A DNA stretch of 64,000 nucleotides from NCBI GenBank assembly GCA_964036295.1, contig OZ038464.1, forward strand, positions 1,244,501-1,308,500, written 5' to 3'. Both the position numbers and the translations under genes were made by a program. Each line of letters begins with the position of its first letter. The stretch's first letter is position 1. Under the pieces are notes generated by a model, which was given only the letters and a program-made list of their open reading frames with translations, was not told the DNA's origin and did not search any database. This document shows positions 46,769 to 60,073 of the stretch, piece after piece. This DNA is from Plumapathes pennacea. Taxonomy: Eukaryota > Cnidaria > Anthozoa > Antipatharia > Myriopathidae.

Positions 46769-49700
46769 ACGTAATTGGCATCAGAGGATATCAGAGTTTT
46801 ATCTGACACACATACGACACACAAAAATAGCTCAATTTTCCAATCCTCCACGCAAATATTTAATTTCGGGCATTCTATTTCTGCCTACTAAAAGTGCTAT
46901 CCTGTTTATATATTTCGAAACTGTTTTCACAGCTTTTCCTCTAAGCAAAAAAATAATACAGACCCAAACACCGCACTAAATATTAAACCGATCAAGACAC
47001 CAAAACGTCTTTGAGTGTTTTGTGTCGAGTTCCCGCTTAACAATCTTCGACCCAAAATTTCCACTCGACAAAACGGTCTCGAGAAACTGTTTTCTCTAGG
47101 AACACAATTTTATCCACAGAAAAATCCCGAAGAACGCGAGACACCATAAGAAGAAATCCGTCACTAAAAAGCTACGTTGCCACGAACTCAGAACCGCTGA
47201 AAAACATTTTATCTTTTTTAAATTTAAATTTGAACCGAGAGGGATGCCTTCATTTAGTTCTTTTTTTTTTTTTGCCGTCTAGACGCTTGTCTTCTTACTC
47301 TTTCTGCTGAACATTAAAAGCAAAACACCGCCTTAGCACTAAGCGAACAGAAAGACCGCTTTTGTCGCAAACCGACAATATAGTTTTACCTGCATGAAAC
47401 CGTTTGCAGCTGTCGGGAGAGTCTGATCTCGGCGTTTTTGTCAGAACAAGCCGAGCGGCTTAAGACATGCGTTTCTTTCCTGCTTATACATACAACGTTT
47501 CTATGACTTTTGGGATGAAGGTTTTTCTATATCATGATATATCACTGAGTATTTAACTAAGAGGATGATACTAATTCATATGATAAACATAACTGCGACA
47601 CAAACATGAAGATTTGGCAAGGGACCATCTCAGCCAATCCAATGTTCCGTTTACATCCGGGAATGTGAAAAGATCGAAAGCTGGTTTTAATTGCTAACAC
47701 AAAAACGCACACAAAATCGATGCTATAAAGGTAAATATGCAATAATTTCAGGTAGAAAACTAAGTCTGATGCTCACACAAGCCGGATCGAAAGCGATTCC
47801 CAGTCGTTTTGCAAATTTGGGGTTTCTGAAAACGAGGAAGCGCAACTTTCAAGCGCGCAAAGGACTGTGGTAAAGAAAGCCATCAAAGCAGACTTAATTG
47901 AGGGTCTGTGCAGACAGTAATAACGCTGCCCACACAACGAAAAGAATAGAAAGTCGCAGCACTGAATTATGTACCAGGCAATATGCATGTGTTATTATAA
48001 CGGTCCAATGTAATTAAACTGTCGAAACATACGATTGTTCCCACTATGAATTAACAGATTCTAACCGGCGAAAGTTTTATACGGCCATCTAACATTTGAC
48101 AAACCTAATTTCATTTTTAATTAAGTTTGACATTTTCAACTGCTTAAAAAAAAGTTGACATGATGCCAAACAGATTGAATCTACGTATAGCACACACTGT
48201 CATGCCTGCTCTCCACATCGGCCCAATTGTTTAAGGCATGATTAGGTTTAATATTATTTTTTGTCATCTTTAGGCGCAAACGTTTCACTAATAAGACGAC
48301 TTAATTTATACGTTTTGAGCTAGAAAAATCTTTTTACTTGGTCCGCTTTGGCCAAAACCCTGCGCTTTGTTGGCCAAGAGCTTGAGAGAAAGACTGAGTA
48401 CTTGGTAGTAAATGAGTTTTGACTCACAAGTGGGTCTTCCATACCATACAGGAAATTTGAGCGAACACGTTGTTGGCTGTATGAATCTGGAGGTCGACAA
48501 ACGAAGTTCAACATATACATAACATCGTTGCCATGAAAAGCAAGTGATTTGTTCAAGTCAGAATCTTTTGATGAGCATAGCATGAACTGTATACTGTAAA
48601 CAGTGAACTGGAAAACGGTTCACGGACGGTGAACCCGAGGAACGTGTTCGTGTGCCAGTGAAGATAGTGAAGAAATGACTGTGCACCGTCATTTTGATGT
48701 GCAAAACGCGGATTTGCTCACTGCATATGAAACCACGTTCATAACGCACTGAATGCATGAGAAACATCCGCGATAGTTTCATCTTTGAGCAATTCACCAG
48801 CTTCTTGTTTCGTTCTTGTCATGCATAATGTAAACATATTACATGTGTTTGTATATTTGCACAACGCCTGCGCTTTGAGTTGGAGATTTACGAAAATGCG
48901 AAAACTGACTGAAAACATTTCTGTTGCGCTGTAAAAGACCGATCCCATCGTTAGAAGAAAGGTTTCTTTTAAAATAATTAGTCACTGGAAATGCGCCTCT
49001 TCGCCGGACGAAGAAATATTATTTCCTGTTTCAAATGAAAAGAAAATGATTTTCTTCGCAAAGCATACAATATTCAAGACAACTGGGTTTTTCGACATTA
49101 CTCAAAAAACGCTTGCGCGAGGTCCATAAAGTTCAAGGTATGGCAGAAAACACCTTATTGCGTAGTCCGAGTCTCTGAGAAAGTTAGCACTTTCACGTTT
49201 GGTTTCTCAATCGAAATTAAACTTATACATGGGAAAATATGAGCTCCATTCCAAAACAACGAGAACACTGCTATTCTACTGCACCCAAATCGATATACTT
49301 CGCCATTGGATATCACGTCTTTTGGCTGTTTGGGAGTTGGGAATTTTCTGTATAAACTTACCTTTTTTTTTTTCTACGAGAAGTACCTTTACTGCTAAAC
49401 TTGTAGACCGTGAGATGTGCCAAGTGACTCGACACTTTATTCCTGTATCAGAAAGATTTAATCAATCACTCCTCTCGTTTTTGTCCTGCATGATGAATAG
49501 ATCGCCAGGAGATGGCGAAATTAGCCGCTAGAGCCCAGAAACACCTTGAAAAAATATATATGGAATGAACAGTCCAAAAAGGTTCGAGTGAAATGATTTT
49601 TTTACCGAATTGTGCACGGTTCTTTCAGATATAATTTGAACGACTTTAATAGAATTACCGCAACTCAAAGATGCTCTCATCTTCAAATCATACCTTGTTT

Positions 49701-50744
49701 TTAAGCCTCTCGCTTTGAATTCCAATTCGCCGCGCGAGGGGTGGTATATATCCCGGTGTAATTACTTCCTTTGTCGCCGCTAAATTCGACCTTTTTTCCC
49801 GAAAGATCATTTATCATCACGGCGGTTGGTGAAAGCTTCAGGCACGCGTTGTCTCTTGAGTTGAAACCGACAGCTGTCAAAGAGACACTTTTAAAATATC
49901 TTTCTTAGCAAACGGCTTGAAAAATTGATTAAAATGCGCCATCTAGTAAGATTAACGGCAAACATGTCCTAACTATTCTCAAGTGTTTTCTTCAATAACA
50001 GACATTGTACTGCTTTCTCTGGAATTGCGTAGACCCACGCGGAGTATTCGTAAATAGAACACAAAATGCGTACGTGCAAGCCAGTTCTCGCGGGGCAATT
50101 GTTCACCATAATTTTTTGGGAAATGGCTGAAACTTGTAAAAACTGAGTTAGGGAAGTGATTCGGCAAAACTTGTAAGTGCCCAAGCTCTACAAGTTGTGC
50201 ATTAGTCATATAAACCGTTGCGTTGTAATATTAGGTTTTACACGGGCGGGGTGTTAGACGTGTGTAGATTTTCAGATAAAATGCGCATTCATTTATATTT
50301 ACGTAGAACTTTGCGTAAATTCGATGCCTGAATGGAAGTAAAAACGATTGGAGGCCGCTGAAGATGATGTTATCACAATTCGGAACCTCGACAGGAAATG
50401 AAGCAAACTGCTTCGTGGGAATTGAACACGTTAGTTCAGTTTGCAGCGGCTCAGTCAGGATGTATCAAGCTGTTAACGCGAGCTCAGAACAGAGGGTAAC
50501 CAAATCCACTTTGAAGGAGAGAATCTTAAACTGCGTTATTGGTCAAGTATTGCATGAGTATATGTTCGTTGCGTGCTGAGTGAAAATGGGTTTACCGATT
50601 TGTATGGTTTTGTCACAAGATTATAACAGCATGAACAAGTCTAATAACTTACGTACCAGGACGATCAAATGATTAATCTAACTGATTGAATGAAACCTAA
50701 CTCATATTAATGAAATCTAACTCAAGTCAAAAACCTAACTCAAA

Positions 50745-51730
50745 TGAAATTTCTTGATGAGTACATTCGAGCAGCACTGTTCACTATACACGCAACTCCA
50801 ACACCCAAAGGTGTGACCACTCAAATGAAAGCTCTCAGTGAGTACATTCTAATAGCAGTGTTCACTTCCAACTCCTGAACTGTCAAATGAAACCTCAAGG
50901 TGTGACCACTCAAATGAAAGCTCTCAATGAGTACATTCTAATAGCAGTGTTCACTTCCAACTCCTGAACTGTCAAATGAAACCTCAAGGTGTGACCACTC
51001 AAATGAAAGCTCTCAGTGAGTACATTCTAATAGCAGTGTTCACTTCCAACTCCTGAACTTTCAAATGAAACCTGAAGATGTGACCACTCAAATGAAAGCT
51101 CTCAATGAGTACATTCTAATAGCAGTGTTCACTTCCAACTCCTGAACTGACAAATGAAACCTCAAGGTGTGACCACTCAAATGAAAGCTCTCAATGAGTA
51201 CATTCTAACAGCAGTGTTCACTTCCAACTCCTGAACTGTCAAATGAAACCTCAAGGTGTGACCACTCAAATGAAAGCTCTCAATGAGTACATTCTAACAG
51301 CAGTGTTCACTTTCAACTCCTGAACTGTCAAATGAAACCTCAAGGTGTGACCACTCAAATGAAAGCTCTCAATGAGTACATTCTAACAGCAGTGTTCACT
51401 TCCAACTCCTGAACTGTCAAATGAAACCTCAAGGTGTGACCACTCAAATGAAAGCTCTAAATGAGTACATTCTAATAGCAGTGTTCACTTTCAACTCCCG
51501 AACTGTCAAATGAAACCTCAAGGTGTGACCACTCAAATGAAAGCTCTAAATGAGTACATTCTAATAGCAGTGTTCACTTTCAACTCCTGAACTGTCAAAT
51601 GAAACCTCAAGATGTGACCACTCAAATGAAAGCTCTAAATGAGTACATTCTAATAGCAGACTGTTCACTTTCAACTCCGGATCTATCAAATAAAACCTAA
51701 AGATGTGACCACTCAAACTAAAGCTCCAAT
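50745..51730. repeat. 89-bp minisatellite array E (~11 units)
   Basis: The longest and most uniform array: CCTCAAGGTGTGACCACTCA recurs every 89 bases from about 50890 to 51600, with degraded units at both ends. No gene overlaps it. Confidence 0.95.
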
Positions 51731-52310
51731 AGTAAATGCTGATAACAGCAAAATAAGCTGTTAGTGTGATCATGTTCATTCTACTTTTTAACCTTGACCC
51801 ACTGACAAAAGGACTTTATAGAACCGTGACAACTCACAATACAGACATTCATATCATTTTCTAGAGCATTTTCTTTGCATTTTTCAAAAAAAAAAAAAAA
51901 AAAAAAAAATGAAGAATGAAAACTTTTCCATTCTCTTGCGCTTGCGTTTTGCTTGCTTCACAAATTTTATCGTGTGAACCGGTCGCTTGCGCTTGCGCTT
52001 GCTCGTGTGAACCAGGCTTTATAGTCTAGTTCGGGAAGTTGCGAAAATAATCACGGTTTGCAAAAAAATACAGATTGATAGATAGTAAAAAAATATTAAA
52101 CGAAGACAGTGGCTGAAAACACTGAAGAAAAACCTCGTGTCAACAATGCACTGATCGGTGTGACGTCAAATGACGTCATCCAATATGGATTCCCGACTGG
52201 TTGGTAGCGTTGCGATGCTTGTAAAACATGTGCTTATAAGCTTACCACGTGTTATTCGATCTGTAGCATGCGGGTAAAATCCCGTTACAAGTCTAACAAA
52301 CTGGTTTCTT

Positions 52311-52516
52311 ACCTTGAGACAAAGCCGTTCATGTCGGGAACCGGCCGCTGTCGAAAGGCCGAATGTTTCCACTTTTGGGATCGTGGCAAATTGAAAGTTC
52401 AACACTGCGCCATTAAGCTCCATTTGTGGGTTGGAAATGATGTTCCCAAGACGAAATGTTTTGCAGATCGATCGGTAAAAATCACAACTCTTTCCCATAA
52501 TCTGCTGAAGACTCAA
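52311..52516 (-). CDS. Possible first coding exon of an unknown gene divergent from GRHPR
   Basis: The frame starts MSLQQIMGKSCDFYRSICK and reaches SRHERLCLK at a strong donor AAG|GTAAGA near 52311. It would start about 180 bases from the GRHPR ATG on the opposite strand, a typical shared-promoter layout. I do not recognise the protein, and no certain downstream exon is seen. The plus strand is open across the same bases, so coding is unproven. Confidence 0.3.
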
Positions 52517-52697
52517 AGAGTTTAAAGTTACCCCGCTCCAACTTCCTTAATATGGTAATGTTATCCTAATTAGGACAGTGCATGCACTTGTGCCCAGGTT
52601 CTCCGGCGGATGCGCCTGACTGAAAACAGAATTTGGAGGGTGAGTATCGTCTGTAAACCATTGTGCTGGTCATCAGCTCTGAACGCTTTCTTTTGGC

Positions 52698-55600
52698 ATG
52701 TCGCATTCTCATTTCGGTAGACTGTCTCGCGGATTTATTAGCAGTGTCACCAGCCAAGTTCGCGGAATGAGTTCGACAGCGAAGCAAAAGGTTCTTGTAA
52801 CGAGAAGAATTCCAGAGAAGGCGATGAGGATGTTACGAGCTGCGCCAAAGTGTGTATCATCAATTTGCGCTTTTATTTTTCCTGTTTTATTGTTTTGTTA
52901 GGTCAATTGTGACTCTTTGATATACAATCAACTCCCTCTAAGACGGACAGTCCCTCGAGACCAGTTCCATAAAATAAAAAAATAAAAATAAATCACTTTA
53001 TTTAAGTCTCGATGTATTTAGCACTGCCGTGCTAATTGGGGAGACTTGAAATGCAGAAACTAAATATCATAAAGTGAACACAAATTCGTTAAGAATCCCA
53101 ACTGGTCGGAGGCTAACCAGTTGGCTATTTACATAGTGTGGCCGAGGATTTGAACTCAGGGCTACCGTGTTGCAAATTCAGCTAGTGGTCAGAGCGGACT
53201 TTAACCTGGGACCTCCGGATTTCAAGTCCGGTGCCCTAACCACTCGGCCACACTGCCTCCGTCTCCATCTGTCCATTTTAAAGAGGTGTCTGCGTCTTTA
53301 TGGAAAGTTTAGCAAGTTAAAGTAACTGAAAAAACGGCAGGGACTACTCCTACTAGGTGTCTGTCTTAGGAGGTGTCCGTCTTAGAGGGGTGTCAGTTAA
53401 GGGGGAGTTGATTGTATTTTGCTTCATTGTGTTTGCTATATATTTTTTTATTTTAATCTATTTTTGGTTTGTTGAATATATATGTATTCACAGCCTTGCT
53501 CTTGACATCTGGGATACAGACAACCCGATTCCAAGAGAGGAATTACTCAAGAGAGTAGCAGGAGTTGATGGATTGTACTGTTTGTTGACAGAAAAGATTG
53601 ACAATCAACTGTTGGACTTGGCAGGTACAGCAATGGCTCTACAAAAAATTATCTGCTTTATATCCCTAGCTTCAGTATCAGTTGCTGAAACAAGGTTTAA
53701 ATACTCAAAGTATCTTCCAACATCTTTTCAACATCTGTTTTTGACATGTTCATACTTCTTGTGATCATGTGATATTTTTGTATCAGGTCCACAGCTCAAG
53801 ATTGACATAAGAGAGACAAGCAAAAGGTGACAGCCTATCAAGCATCCACAGTTGAAACACATGATTTAATTATCATACACACACACATTCAATCCATGTC
53901 TCATTCACAAATTTGTATTAAATAGAGGATGTTAAATTTAGTAACAATATTGTACTTGTACATTGCATGTTGTGTTCCCAATAAAGCTTTGGCTTTATTC
54001 AAGCAAATTCCATACCCAGTAAAGCTTCACCTGATGCAAGAAATATTCAATAAATTATAAGGAAACTTTTAGCTTGAAATATCAAAGTAATATCCTCCAG
54101 ACAGTTTAATATTGTACTTATGTTTATTCATCCATTTTAAGAAACATCCCAGTTGGTTTTACTCCAGATGTTTTGACAGATGCAACGGTAAGTGGGTGAC
54201 CCCAATTTAAAAATACTGTAGGTCCCTACTTTTTGGGTAACAGGAGGCAAGTAGTATGCATGGTCTGATTGGTAAATTCTGATAATTTTATTGCTGTGTG
54301 CATTTTCATAACTCAAAATAGCACATGTGTGTCAATTTGACATCAGCCTGCATCAAACTTCTTTTTTTCTTGTTGTCTTTGCTAAGTTGTCATCATTTTG
54401 CTTTATCTTATAAGATAAATAAAACATACTACATGTATGTTGAGTTATAGGCTGAAACACTTGGGCATTTGAAAGAACCCCTGTCTATACAGTATCTAGA
54501 ATCAGTCTGTCACATCCTGTTTAATTTCTTTATACTTCTATCATGCTTTTTCAAACGCCCTTATGCTCCTACAACTTAATGTAGCACACAAATGTTTACA
54601 GTGAATGCTTTTTAGTTTTGATTGAAGCTGCCAAGAATGGGTTCACTGTAATATATTTTCTATTATTATATAGACACGAGTGTTTTACTGGAAAATATAC
54701 CGTGCGTAAAATCCATACAAAACTACATCCGGGACCCGAGTGGCGTATTTTCCATATCCTCACTTGTGAGGATATCGTTGGCATCATTTCCCGTTTTTGC
54801 ACGGTTGTTTGTGCAATTTCTCGTAAAACACTCGTGTCTATATAATAAAAAGAAAATTACACGGCGGCTTGAAGATATGGATTTTATTTTCTCGTGGTAA
54901 AAACAATATTTTACTCACTCGTGAAGCACTTGTTCGTAAAATGTTGTTTTTACCACTTGAAAATAAAATTCATATCTTTGTGCCACCGTGTAATATCCTC
55001 TATTTATGTTTCAGGCCACACTGACTGTTGCACTTTTGCTGGCTGTGCAACGGAGGCTGTTAGAATCTGCTGAGGAGGCAAAGATGTATGTTATCTAGAA
55101 AATAAGTAACATTATGTAATAGCAATGTCTTTTATGCAATGTCTTCAAAATCAAAGATTGTCAAAAGTTAATGTTTTTATTGTTTTGGTTTCAGTGGTGG
55201 GTGGGGCACGTGGAAACCCATGTGGATGTGTGGACCGACTTTAGCAGGCAGCACTGTGGGAATTGTGGGCCTTGGCAGAATTGGTGAGATTTGTTTTGAA
55301 GAGTTAGTGATTTCAAAGTAGTAAAGTCATATATATCTTGGTGGAATGATTCAACAGGGTTTGACAAAGGGCACATTCAAGTGGGTCTATTCCAGAAGAG
55401 GAATAGCGATACTGATTGATGAAATATTTTGCTTTGGAGCTGAATTGTGTCAAAATGTATTTGGAGCTCTTCGAAATGTCAGCATGAAGGTTTTGAAAAC
55501 AATACCGAAATACTTTTTCCCTAGATCAAGCAAAACTTTGGATCGTTTTTGCTATTCCTATTCCGGAATACGGTCAATCGAACACCTTAAGTGTCAGTAA

Positions 55601-58600
55601 GTTACAGATTTGTTATCAACTTGTGGAAAGCATTGAGACTAAAAATGATTGTCTGTCTGACTGATTTACTGACTTACTATCTGGCTGACTGACTTTCACT
55701 TGTAGACTGACTTCATAACAGATTGATTGATTGATTGGCCAACTGGCTGACTGACTAGTTGAATGAGTGAATTTGTATAACAAGGATTTCTTGCAAACCT
55801 TCATCAGTTTGACCTGAAAATCACTGTGCAGAGTTGACATGCATATAAGTTCTGGGCAGTGAATTGTGGATTTTGCATTTGATCAAAGTATGCAGGTGTG
55901 AAGGGCCTGATTGTAATGTTTCCATGGCAACAAAACTATTTTGTGACAAATAAGAAAACTTCATGATTTTTGTGTTGCATATAGAACTGTGCATGTTGAC
56001 TCTGCACAGAAATTTTCTGGTAAATTGATGAATACTGTATTTGCTGATTATCTTTGCTGGGAGGATCACTTATGAATGACTGGCTTCTAACTGACTGGAT
56101 GTCTGGCAGACAGCTTGATGTGCTACCATTCTGGTTCTATCATGATTAGAAAGTAGTGTCCCAACATATACAATACAATTGTATCTTCTTTACATATTTC
56201 TTTCAACAGTTTATCATGAGACCAATACACTTAAAAGTACCATATTCCTATCACAACAGGGCAAGCTGTAGCCAGAAGACTCCGACCATTTGGAGTTTCC
56301 AAATTCCTCTACTACCAGCGAAATGCAAGACCTGATGGTGCGAGCTACTAAAAGCTCTTGTGATGATCATATTCAAAGTTCTCCTTTTACTTCTTAGCTA
56401 TCTGTATTATCTGAGTGAGGAGAGTTTACCCAGGGACCTGTCAGTACTCTTCGATAGTGGCATTAGTGAGACTAGTCAGCGCTCGACATTAACGGTTCCC
56501 CACTTGCCTGGAGCAACCAAAACTTTTGGTCGGGCAGGTAAATTCTGGGCTGGGCAATCAGAAACTATGAAACTTTCTATTGCTTGAATTCAATCTACAG
56601 TCCGAAGGGCAACCAACCTAAAACCTTAATGTTGAGCACTGCTAGTTAAATTGTTTAGTGATACTAGTGATGTCTGCAGATGCTTTCAGTTTTGATACTG
56701 AATTGGTTAGAAGTCGATTTGATAATTTATTTCTCTTGTTTTCAGTTTCAAAGGAATTTGATGCCGAGTTTGGTAAGCATTTTGTGTTGTGCAGTATTTG
56801 TAGAGAGCCGTTTTCGGATGGCTGTCGAAAGTAATCGTGTAATTGTTTGGTTTTGCATTGCCACACTCTTGGCTATTCAGGAACAAAACCAAGACCTGAT
56901 TGCGATCTGCTAACGTAAGCAAGCAAGTAGCGATGACGTTATTAATTTTTAATAGCCTTTTGCAATTGTCACTGCAATTACTTTGCTTGCGACTGGCCTA
57001 CGTATTATCTCGCTTGTTTGGTTTTCAAAAATAAAAAAGCCACAGATACACAGTGAGTAGCAATGTGTGTAGACTTGCTTGTCTGATATGTGCACAAAGA
57101 TATTCATACTAAGGTTTCTCACATAAATGTTTTATTATTCTTGCAGTCGACCTTAACACACTGCTCAAAGAATCTGATTTCGTCAGCGCCAACACCGCTC
57201 TTACAGATGAAACTGAAGGTATCGTAGTTCCAGCTGCAAATGTCGCTTAAATTGTAACGGTCTCATAGGGCAGTTGTTCCCCCCATCGGGCATGAGCTTA
57301 CACAAGTGACTGGTAGACCAGTCTCAGGGAACATAATTAACACTCACACACACTTGCCATTGTCCCACTAAACTGTAAATGCTGTTCTTTTCACGCGTTT
57401 CGCATAACGAGCCCGGAAATCCGCGAATTGTTAGCGAGTTGACCGGCAACTTCAAAACACTGAGTTACATTCTCTTGGATATTTGAGCATAGAAAGTAGA
57501 GCATTCTGAAAGAAAACCAAATCCCTTCACAAACAAATGAGGAAATTTGGGAGAAGAGAAAGTCAGTACCAGCCCGTTGGGGACCGAGACAACGTTTCTT
57601 TCTAGCCCGATGTTGAATTTGTGCTGCCCGTGATTTTTTCCGGGGCCTTAGACTTCTCACAAATTCTTTGGAAAAAAATGAGTGCCAATAACTCACAACT
57701 AAAGCAGGGAGACTAATGAACAATGTGCTTAATTTGTTTAAGGTATGTTCAACAAAGAAGCATTCTCAAAGATGAAAAGATCTGCAATATTCGTGAACAC
57801 CAGCAGGTAGTGTATGGTATCATGTTATGTACATGTTTATCGACATTTAAAATTCACCTGGGCTTAAAATTCACCTGGGATTAAACCATTTATTTCTCTG
57901 GTGCTTTTGGCCAACAAACTGATCGAAAACAAACTAAAAAGCTTGTTCTAGCTCTAAAAGTCAGCGAGGCAATCGTTAAATTGTACGTGAAACGTTTCCG
58001 GCTTAGAAGTGGCAGAAAAGTTTAGACCTAACACCAATGTAGCTTGAGTATGAACAAGTCCCTGGCCATTATTTTTTGGGCAAAAATTTTATTAATTTCT
58101 AATCTGATTCAGGGGTGGTGTGGTGAACCAAGACGATCTTGTACAAGCTTTGCAGAATGGAGAAATCTGGGTAAGTTACCAACCACGTTACCGACCACCT
58201 ACCGACCACACACCGACAACATACTGACAATACACCGACAACATACCGACAACATACCGACCACACACCAACAACAAACTGAGAACACACCGACAACACA
58301 CCGACAACATACCGACAACATGACGGCCAGTGCGCTCCCAGATAACAGGATGTAATCATAGATTGTACCTAAGCCAAATTTCAGATTTACGGTCGTTTTC
58401 TTTATTATTTTCTTTAGGGTGCCGGGCTAGATGTAACGGTACCCGAGCCTTTACCGACATCGCATCCACTTTTTTCTCTGAAAAATTGTGGTAAGTTGTT
58501 CACTATAGTTTCGTTGTCTTGGTTTTTTGATGACGTGAAAACTATCTGGGAAAGGTTATGCCAGCACTTGGCTCGGAGACAAAAATTTCTTTGTGGTGCA

Positions 58601-59247
58601 AATCTTGAGCTGAGCTCTGCCTCCTACCTCACTTCCTCACTGTCTCAATCACTAAACCATTCAGTCAATTAATCATTCATTCATTCATTCATTCATTCAT
58701 TCATTCATTCATTCATTCATTCATTCACTCAGTCAGTCAGTCAGTCAGTCAGTCACTCCTTCACTCACTGATTCACTGACTGAGTGACTAACTTTGTTTA
58801 TCTTCATTCGCTTACTTCTTTACTCTCTGACTTACTTAACTACTCAACTCACTCCGTCACTCACTCGCTCAGTCAGTCAGTCAGTCAGTCGGATTCTGAC
58901 TCAGAACTGTAAAAAATGAAAGGGTATCTACAAAACGTGCATGAGCTTGCATCGACTTACGTCTCGTTTGGCCACCTCTTTTGCAAGTCGATGCAAGTTT
59001 ACTGTCAAGTCAAACTTGCGTCGACTTGCGTCGACTTGCATCTCGTTTGGCCAGGGCTTAACTTTACACCGCTCTTTCTCTTTCTTTTAGTTTTTGGCGT
59101 TGATTCGTTTTGTTTCCTTTCCTCGCAGTCGTTCTACCACACATCGGCAGCGCAGAAGAGGATACTCGTACTGACATGGCTACCTTGGCTGTTAGCAACC
59201 TTCTTGCTGGACTGGCTGGAGAGAAGCTGCCCGCACAAGCACAATAA
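52698..59247 (+). CDS. GRHPR: Glyoxylate/hydroxypyruvate reductase, 13 exons, 339 aa, with an 11-residue internal gap
   Basis: Exons 52698-52849, 53494-53624, 53787-53826, 54142-54187, 55015-55085, 55195-55283, 56260-56337, 56746-56772, 57147-57218, 57743-57806, 58113-58170, 58418-58490 and 59129-59247 join in frame (1020 nt, TAA). The enzyme reduces glyoxylate to glycolate and hydroxypyruvate to D-glycerate with NAD(P)H. Visible are VTRRIPEKA at the start of the core, [13 protein letters not shown], the Rossmann loop GLGRIG (172-177), SRGG with catalytic Arg257, PEPLP with Glu286, and LPHIGSA with His305; Arg-Glu-His spacing equals that of human GRHPR. A 23-residue Ser/Arg-rich extension before Met24 could be a mitochondrial presequence, with Met24 giving a cytosolic form (inference). 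Exon 3 lacks the block equivalent to VISTMSVGIDH of the human protein, joined LK-ID at 53800/53801. Either a real in-frame deletion, a damaged allele or an assembly gap. Confidence 0.93.
52922..53417. mobile_element. Inverted-repeat element hosting the SINE, GRHPR intron 1
   Basis: ATACAATCAACTCCC (52922-52936) is the perfect complement of GGGAGTTGATTGTAT (53403-53417). Inside both arms lie repeats of TCTAAGACGGAC / GTCCGTCTTAGA. Without the SINE the element would be about 200 bp. It adds no coding sequence. Confidence 0.75.
52973..53260 (-). mobile_element. tRNA-Ser-derived SINE, copy 2, in GRHPR intron 1
   Basis: Reverse orientation copy of the SINE at 1619-1908, collinear over its whole length: tail (AAATCACTTTATTTAAGTCTC), hairpin with the same CCAACTGG stem, and tRNA-like head ending CTCGGCCACACTGCC. 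Several substitutions separate the two copies, so neither is a recent duplicate of the other. It lies inside a larger inverted-repeat element (52922-53417). Confidence 0.88.
54671..54840. mobile_element. 170-bp MITE, GRHPR intron 4
   Basis: Terminal repeats TAGACACGAGTGTTTTAC and GTAAAACACTCGTGTCTA are perfect over 18 bases, flanked on both sides by TATA. A diverged copy is at 4535-4702. No coding capacity. Confidence 0.88.
54856..54993. mobile_element. Foldback MITE, GRHPR intron 4
   Basis: ATTACACGGCGG, GAAGATATG and GGTAAAAACAATATTTTAC on the left are mirrored by GTAAAATGTTGTTTTTACC, CATATCTTTG and CCACCGTGTAAT on the right. A single arm of the same family is visible at 40791-40860. Confidence 0.82.
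55371..55590. mobile_element. MITE-like repeat, GRHPR intron 6
   Basis: Shares TTTTGAAAACAATACCG-like and AGCAAAACT blocks and the CAATCGAACACC terminus with 29293-29471. Ends are GGGCACATTCAAGTGGGTC and its imperfect mirror. No coding function. Confidence 0.55.
58198..58325. repeat. ~10-bp minisatellite (ACCGACAACAT), GRHPR intron 11
   Basis: CCGACAACATACCGACAACA and close variants repeat over about 125 bases just after exon 11. Confidence 0.9.
58670..58895. repeat. ATTC and CAGT tetranucleotide tracts, GRHPR intron 12
   Basis: TCATTCATTCATT runs into CAGTCAGTCAGT, then a degenerate CACTCA region and a second CAGT run. Confidence 0.92.
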
Positions 59248-59852
59248 TTGACGGTTGGTCTTCAAAATGTAGTTATTAGGAAAATTGGACGAATCCAAAG
59301 CTGCAACAAATCTATCCGCCAATGGTGCAAATTCTTCCAACCATAAAGAAATGTATAAGTAATGTACTGAGAGTTGATAATTACATCAACTTTCTCATAT
59401 TTCCTTAGTTCCCAGACCTCCTCTCGCACTCAGTTGGAGGCCTGAAGCTGAGGACACGAAATCGTAGAGAGTGAGAAAAACTAGATTTTGATCACTCTCA
59501 GGAGTTATGTAGTTATATATGAGTCAATTCCAACTGCGACAAACCTCCCCAGGCAAATTTCCCGGCATTTGACCTTTTTTGAAAATGTTTGTTAAAATGC
59601 CCGGCTTTGTGGGCAAAAATCACGATAGTCATTGTAAATGAAAGTAGTTGGAATTTACTTTTACATTGAATTGATAGTAGATTCAATTGTCCAAAGCAAT
59701 CTGGAATATTTCCTGGAACTAATCCCTGGTATATCCTGGCGGACAAGTATTTCTTATCATGTTTAGCCACGGAGGATTGGATATTTGTTGATCTGTAGTT
59801 AGGTTTGGGTTTTGTTTATTTATCATTTTTACTTTATTTTGGTACGATAAGG

Positions 59853-59858
59853 AATAAA
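59853..59858 (+). other. Polyadenylation signal AATAAA of the GRHPR gene
   Basis: AATAAA occurs about 600 bases after the GRHPR stop codon, within an AT-rich 3' flank and followed by a T-rich stretch. It is the first perfect hexamer that fits the end of this transcript. The choice is inference; no transcript end is visible. Confidence 0.5.
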
Positions 59859-60073
59859 AGACGATTATTATTATAGTTTTTTCCTACACTCCTTTTCTCG
59901 AGAAGGAATTTACAAAACTTAAAGACTAAATACCAAAGAACAAATTAGGGGTTATTCCGATGATAGAATGGCTCACTCCCCAGAAAAACATAGCTGTGCA
60001 AGGCGGACGTGATACTATCTGCAACGTCATTCCCTCAAGCAGTTACTACACTGTATGCGTGACAAAGCAACAC

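Larger units (their letters stand above)
42493..50744. other. Intergenic region without a supported gene
   Basis: No family-level match is seen in any frame. Short frames such as 45967-46248 (plus) resemble unlinked dispersed sequence: part of it (AAAAAGCTTGTTCCAGCTC to GGTTAGACCTAA) recurs in diverged form at 57930-58035. Minus frames at 49979-50209 are open in two registers and unidentified. Confidence 0.5.

Noticed and set aside
49979..50209. Two overlapping minus-strand frames with an acceptor-like border
   Set aside because: Both registers are open and neither resembles a known family, so coding could not be supported.
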